From assembly GCA_037954235.1 (NCBI GenBank), contig JBBMOA010000015.1:1871001-1935000 (forward strand): 64,000 nucleotides of DNA. Reading direction: 5' to 3'. Each line of letters opens with the position of its first letter. The first letter of the stretch is position 1. The translations under genes were made by a program, and so were the position numbers. This stretch comes from Aulostomus chinensis. Taxonomy: Eukaryota; Chordata; Actinopteri; Syngnathiformes; Aulostomidae. This document shows, piece by piece, positions 58,961 to 64,000 of this stretch. The notes below the pieces were generated by a model that was not told the origin of the DNA, searched no databases, and saw only the letters and a program-made list of their open reading frames with translations.

Positions 58961-61026
58961 ATGACAGTAGGGGTTAAAGGTCAGCAGGCAAGAACTTTAC
59001 AGATGAAGCGGGGTGCGGTGGCGGGGGTAAGGGTTTTTGGTTGACCCCCCACCTCTCACCCCTATTGTCCAGAGAGAACACAAAAGGCTCCTGTCAAACT
59101 CTAGTGGTCAGCGCTTTGGCCGAGCCCGCCGAGCCGCAGACGCAGCACTGGAAACTGCCGACCAATCGGAGGAGGAGGAGGAGGCGGGGCCTACGTCACT
59201 CACTCGGCTTTTACACAAAATTTAAATGGACATTAATTGTACTTCTGACCTTTTATGCAGCCTGTGGAGGAGCGTAATCGTCGACCACGGCTGACTTAGC
59301 GTTGATTCATCAAGTTCCTAAATATATTTAATAGTACTTAATAATGAAAAGTGCCCAAAAGGGGAAACGGCAGATTGTTCAGCATGTAAGCAGTGAAAAA
59401 AACAGCATTTGAATTTCCTGTTCAAGGTAAATTCAGCTGCAAACATTTTCCTACTGCAATGATGACATCAGCAAGAACATTTACATACAACAGTCAACAC
59501 AAAACGACACAAGCGACAAACAGAATGCGTAAACACTGAAGGTGCAGAAGCGCAGCAGCCAGGCGGCGTCACCAGGAAGTCCACCGCCTCTCATGAATGT
59601 CCAGGTGGTTTATTACTTATTCATCCACGCATTTAACAGCTAACATCAAAGAATATTTCCCGTGTAAAAATATGATCCCCTTATAAGATAAGATGCATTT
59701 CTATTGAGTTCAACAGCTGGTATAATAATTCAGTAACATGTACCGTAGTATGACACTGACCGTGCTTGGTACCTGGAGACTAAAATGTTGAACCTTCCAG
59801 CCTTCTTCCTCTTCACCCCTTCAAATAAAGTGTTTTGTAGTTGCACCTAAAAGGAAAAAAAGAGATTTTTGTTGGAATTTTTGGTCAAAATGTGTTGGAA
59901 TAATTTAATTTTTCAAACATACAGTAAAATAGAACTTTATGGAATTAGGAGTAATTGTAAAAAAAAAAAAAAACTTTTTTCAACTAAAAATAAAATTTAA
60001 CAGGTTTGGAAGATGAAGAAGTCAGGATTTCAGATGTCCCCCCCCCTAAAAAAAAAAAAAAAAAAAAGATAATTCACATGGTCAGGTTCGCCATCCAGGA
60101 AAATAAATCGGCAGATGTAGAAGGCGTGCGTTTCTCATCCATCAGTTCGTCGCCTGTTTGAGGTGGAATCATTTATTTAATTCAAACAAGTGAACATCCT
60201 GATGGGCCTTGAGGAGCCACATTTCAAACTCGGCGAGCGTTTGGCATTCGGCGCTGTCCTCATTCATCCGTCTGAAACGGCAACTGAGTGCAGCTCGCAT
60301 TAAAAATGAGACGGTGGCAAAAGTCCCGCTGACATTTTTCAGCTCAAAAGAGAAAGAGGGAAGAAAAAAAAGATGCAAAAAAAGTGGTAAGAAGTAGCGG
60401 ATGAGAGAGCACAGCGGCGGTGCGAGAGGGCTCGCCGACATCACATTTCCTCTGCGTGCGTGGAGCTCTCTGTCCTCTAAACACCCTTGACATATTACAG
60501 AGGAGATCAAAAGCTCAGGAGAGGGCTGGTTGTCAAGGTGGCGTGGAGGCTGGAGCGAGGCCTTAATACCAATAATACGCCGTCTGATTGGTCACTGCCT
60601 GCGCCTGATGATCTGGTCATTGTTGGTGGAGTCGACGCTCTGCAATTCCCACTCACAAACTGGAAAGTTCACAAGAAGTGGATGAATAAACTGGGTCGTC
60701 GTCTTGCGTAACTGCTTTGTCAGTAAATGGGAAAGTTTGATAATCCACGAAAGATTTAAGACATTTATGGGGGAATGTGCCAAAGCTTGGGAGACGGGGG
60801 GACCTGCCAGTCCTCTCGCTCATGCCGTTACAGCTGTGGTGTGTTTGCAGACCAAATCAGGAGCTGCAGGAAACTTGGGAGGAATACCAGCTCCTCATGA
60901 ACACAACCCGTGTCACACATCCATCAAGTTTGGCTCAGATCAGTCTTTACATGGTCTAAAGGATCGCTGTGGGTTCATCACTAACACATGGGGTTACAGG
61001 CCTAAATGCATCTAATATTTTGATAC

Positions 61027-61098
61027 AATGATGATAATAATGATGATAATAATGACGATGATAATAATAATAATGATAATAATAATAATAATGATAAT
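61027..61098. repeat. (AAT/GAT)n trinucleotide repeat
   Basis: ATA, ATG and AAT units over about 72 bases. Confidence 0.95.
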
Positions 61099-63037
61099 CT
61101 AAGCTGAACTCCAGAGCAGCTTCAGAGTTCTGCTCATGTTGTGCCAGGGAGGTGAATCGGGAACGTCTACTGAGAAGGATTGTCTTTACTTGTGTTTTTG
61201 AAATGTAAACGTAAAAATGTATTTATCAGAGGAAAACTGAATGGTTTCTGATGACCTCAACCTGATCGAGTGAGTAAACGAAAATCAAATCAAGACGCAT
61301 GGACCATCCCAGTCTGGGTTGGACCATTGAAGGCCATTAATCCCACTGGGACAGAATTTGACATAATTAGCAAAAATATACCACGGCAGCAACATGGAAA
61401 ACATGGAAATGCTTTGATTCCAGGGGGATACTCCACTGTCATGATGTAATGGGGGCGTGTCCTTGCTCATCCATTGCCTTTAAGCATGTAAACGGCATTT
61501 TGAATGGATGATTCTATTAAAGAAATACATTTAAATGAAATTATTATCTTAGAGTGTCTGGGCTTGACCCGCTAGTGAAGGTCTGGGCCGATATCCATTC
61601 TGATTTTTAGAATAATTATTGGTCTCTCTGGATTGTTGGTTCGCAGATTTTCTTCTAATAATTCTTAATTTGCCCTTGAGTGCCGGGGAAATAAAAAAGC
61701 ATGCTAAATGTAACTCAGCTATTTTTGAATCTTTTCAAAACAGATGAAAATTGGCAGTGACCATCGAGCATCATCTCATTTGTTGTTGAATTCTGGTTGA
61801 TGTTATACACGCCGCCATGATGTCATATCCTTGTTTTAAAATAATTGATCAGAATAAAAACAAAAATCCTTTCGTAACTGCGATAACCTCGGCGGCTCAG
61901 GAACCAACACGGAGGTCTCGGTGAAATGATCGTTTTATGGTTAACAGTCAGAACTGTAAAGGCCTGAGTGGCTGTCGCCAGGCGGAGGTGCGGCGCCGGG
62001 GCCTGTACAGAGGTCAGTGGACATAGTACAGCTTTCACATGGCCCTGAGGTCCTGACCCCCACCTTTGTTGGCCATATCCACCCCCCCCTCCTCCCAGCG
62101 AGGACCGAAGCCCTTTGAGCTGAGCCCTCGACCCCCTGCCGAGCGCGCCCCTTCAGCACATTAATAGTGGCACTGGAACTAATTGCCCAACCTTAGATGT
62201 GCTTGAGACCCAGATTGCTTCAGCCTCCAGCGCGCCACAAACCCCCCAACACTCCACCCCGGACACAGGGAAACCCTCAAAAGAAGAATCGCAAAATTGC
62301 TGGTTTCTCTGCGTTCTTTGGTCAAACACGTCTCCGTCGCTCAAAGGCTTTCATTTACGTCTTTGTGTTACAGTAAATGTGCTTCCATTCAAGCTTGTTG
62401 TGAAAACATGGCCCTCCCCTCTCGCTCTGCCCGTTCCATTTCTGTCTCACCCTTCACCGCTGGCATCGCTTCACTTTTATTCCTGCGAGAGGAGTGACAA
62501 GTACCCACTATGTACCTCGCGCCTTGGCGAGACCTTCCCACACATCTGATCCGCCGCCATTTTGATGCTAACCCCGTCAGCTACCATGAAGTGCCAAATC
62601 ACCTTTTAACATTCGGCACACGTATTGATAATCCGCCCATCATCCTAAAATATTTCCTTGCAGGCTTTAAACTGTGAATTGCAGCGCGGGTGTAAAATGA
62701 TGTCTAGTGCCAGACTGTTGCTGTTCACACTGTCATGTCTGCCGTCTCCTCGGCTGCATTCAGTGTCACGCCAGTTCAAAGAGACGCTGAAAGAGAGGGA
62801 AACAGCCTGAGAGGCCTTTTATGATTTTATTGGGTCAGAGGAAGCATTGCTGGGAAGGTGTTGGACCATTATCTCTGCTCTCTGTGTCACAACATTGCTA
62901 CACACCACGGCCGTCTGCTGGTTCGTGTCTGTACAGGAGTCACAGCGTTTGGTTGCAGAGTGACAGCGGTGAGGGAATGTGGCGTCTATTTAGCCTCTGA
63001 TACTATAATTTCAGACCAGGTGGAGAGCAAAGGCTTC

Positions 63038-63045
63038 GTGCGTGC

Positions 63046-63079
<34 letters not shown>
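63038..63079. repeat. (TGCG)n(TG)n microsatellite
   Basis: Three TGCG units followed by a TG tract. Confidence 0.95.
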
Positions 63080-63081
<2 letters not shown>

Positions 63082-64000
63082 AGTGTGTGTACAGCCTGGT
63101 AACAGAAGCATTCAGAATCTCTATTTTTAAGGTTAAACCTTTTGCCTCTGACAAACATCGCTGGAGAAATTACCTAAAATAGCCTAGAACAAAGAGACAC
63201 ACTGACGATGTTTATGTAGGTTTTCAATAATTCTGTTCTTCATGCGAGATGAATCCCGTTGACATGTTTGCATGACTTCCTTAGTGAATATTTCATTCAT
63301 ATTCCTGTTTAAATGTTAGAGAGCAAAGTCCGGCTCCTGACTGCAGACACGCCTAAATGGAGTCCTGCAGAGATTCAAGTGCACGCTGGCCTTTGTCACC
63401 ACGTTTGGATTCACTGACGTCTCCAGACATGAAGAGGTGGCGCAGCGGCTAGTTGCTAATAACGCAGGGAGCTCAGAGTGGAGTTCTTAACCCAAATGCA
63501 GAAAGAGCCAGTCATGTGTATATTTTTAGCTTCAAGCTAATGGAGCCTTGATGCAAACTACAACTGAAGTCCCCATGAACAAACCCTCACGTGCATCATC
63601 ACACTGATCTGGTGCTTGTTCACGTGGCGCCAAGCATCCTCTTAAGAACTATAACTTCTCACAATCTTCCTTAACTTATATTTGATATGGTTGTTTTAAG
63701 GGTTTTTATGATTACTTTTATCTTAACAATAAATCACCTCATACTTTACCAAATGGCACGAAAGACATTGCTGACTTTAACCCTTTACTTAAGAATGACA
63801 CCAAAAATAATCAACGGCTTTTGTGATAAGTGATCTTCTCTAGGCTGTTTACCTTTTAGAACCCCGCAGGTGATCGAAAGAAAATAGGGTCATTGATTCG
63901 TAAAGTAAAATCCCTTTCCTTACATAACTCTTAAAGGATAAATCTCCCTCAAACACGCAAAAACTCCAGACAGCAGCTGCCTCATCAGCTCCTGTTGCCA

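Larger units (their letters stand above)
45795..64000 (+). other. zbtb16: zbtb16 intron 2 (5' part)
   Basis: At least 18.2 kb of intron. The zinc-finger exons that must follow (KLHSGMK... in human) were not found in any frame. It contains microsatellites (48748, 49048, 51742, 56314, 61027, 63038), a copy of a short repeat at 53278, poly-A and poly-C runs, and several non-repetitive blocks with dense developmental motifs. A very long second intron is also a feature of human ZBTB16. Confidence 0.85.

Noticed and set aside
45795..64000. Zinc-finger exons of zbtb16
   Set aside because: I searched for the C2H2 pattern following the ZF1 junction in all frames and found none, so they lie beyond the window.

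Overview
The window is vertebrate nuclear DNA, almost certainly from a teleost fish. It has split genes with GT/AG introns, long CA/TG and CT microsatellites, tRNA-headed SINE copies with target-site duplications, an L2-like LINE relic and a CpG island. Both recognisable genes match human NCAM1 and ZBTB16 (PLZF) exon by exon, including splice phases, and both lie on the + strand. I see no bacterial, viral or CRISPR content. Coding sequence totals only about 2.2 kb of 64 kb.

Region 1 (1 to about 19.4 kb) is the 3' end of ncam1. It holds every exon that decides which C-terminus the adhesion molecule receives. These are a GPI-anchor exon (2212-2291, NCAM-120), the transmembrane exon (12686-12893), a shared cytoplasmic exon (13684-13800), the optional NCAM-180 exon (15262-15711, exactly 150 codons, phase 2 at both ends) and the last exon (18444-18558). 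The immunoglobulin and fibronectin III exons must lie to the left of the window. Phases agree: the GPI and TM exons both complete a codon begun by a G, and the NCAM-180 exon can be included or skipped without a frame change.

Region 2 (about 19.4-41.0 kb) is intergenic, with no supportable protein gene. It holds three copies of a tRNA-headed SINE with separate target-site duplications, a fourth element sharing only their tail, a frameshifted LINE reverse-transcriptase relic, copies of a short element with terminal inverted repeats, candidate CTCF sites and a diverged 231-bp direct duplication.

Region 3 (about 41.0-64 kb) is the 5' end of zbtb16. It has a CpG-island promoter with a palindromic CRE, a probable non-coding exon 1 ending at 41245, and a 3.2-kb intron 1. 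The first coding exon (start codon 44560, donor after 45794) encodes the BTB/POZ domain, the middle repression region and the beginning of zinc finger 1. The remaining 18.2 kb is intron 2; no zinc-finger exon is present. Several non-repetitive, motif-rich blocks there are candidate enhancers.

The most interesting signals are: a 410-base stretch upstream of the NCAM GPI exon with only one internal AG and a perfect TACTAAC; a CTG13 tract 54 bases after the NCAM TM exon; a 5 x 67-bp minisatellite grown from a mobile-element core; an upstream ORF that overlaps the zbtb16 start codon; and the direct adjacency of ncam1 and zbtb16. Which teleost paralogue (a or b) each gene represents cannot be decided from this window alone.
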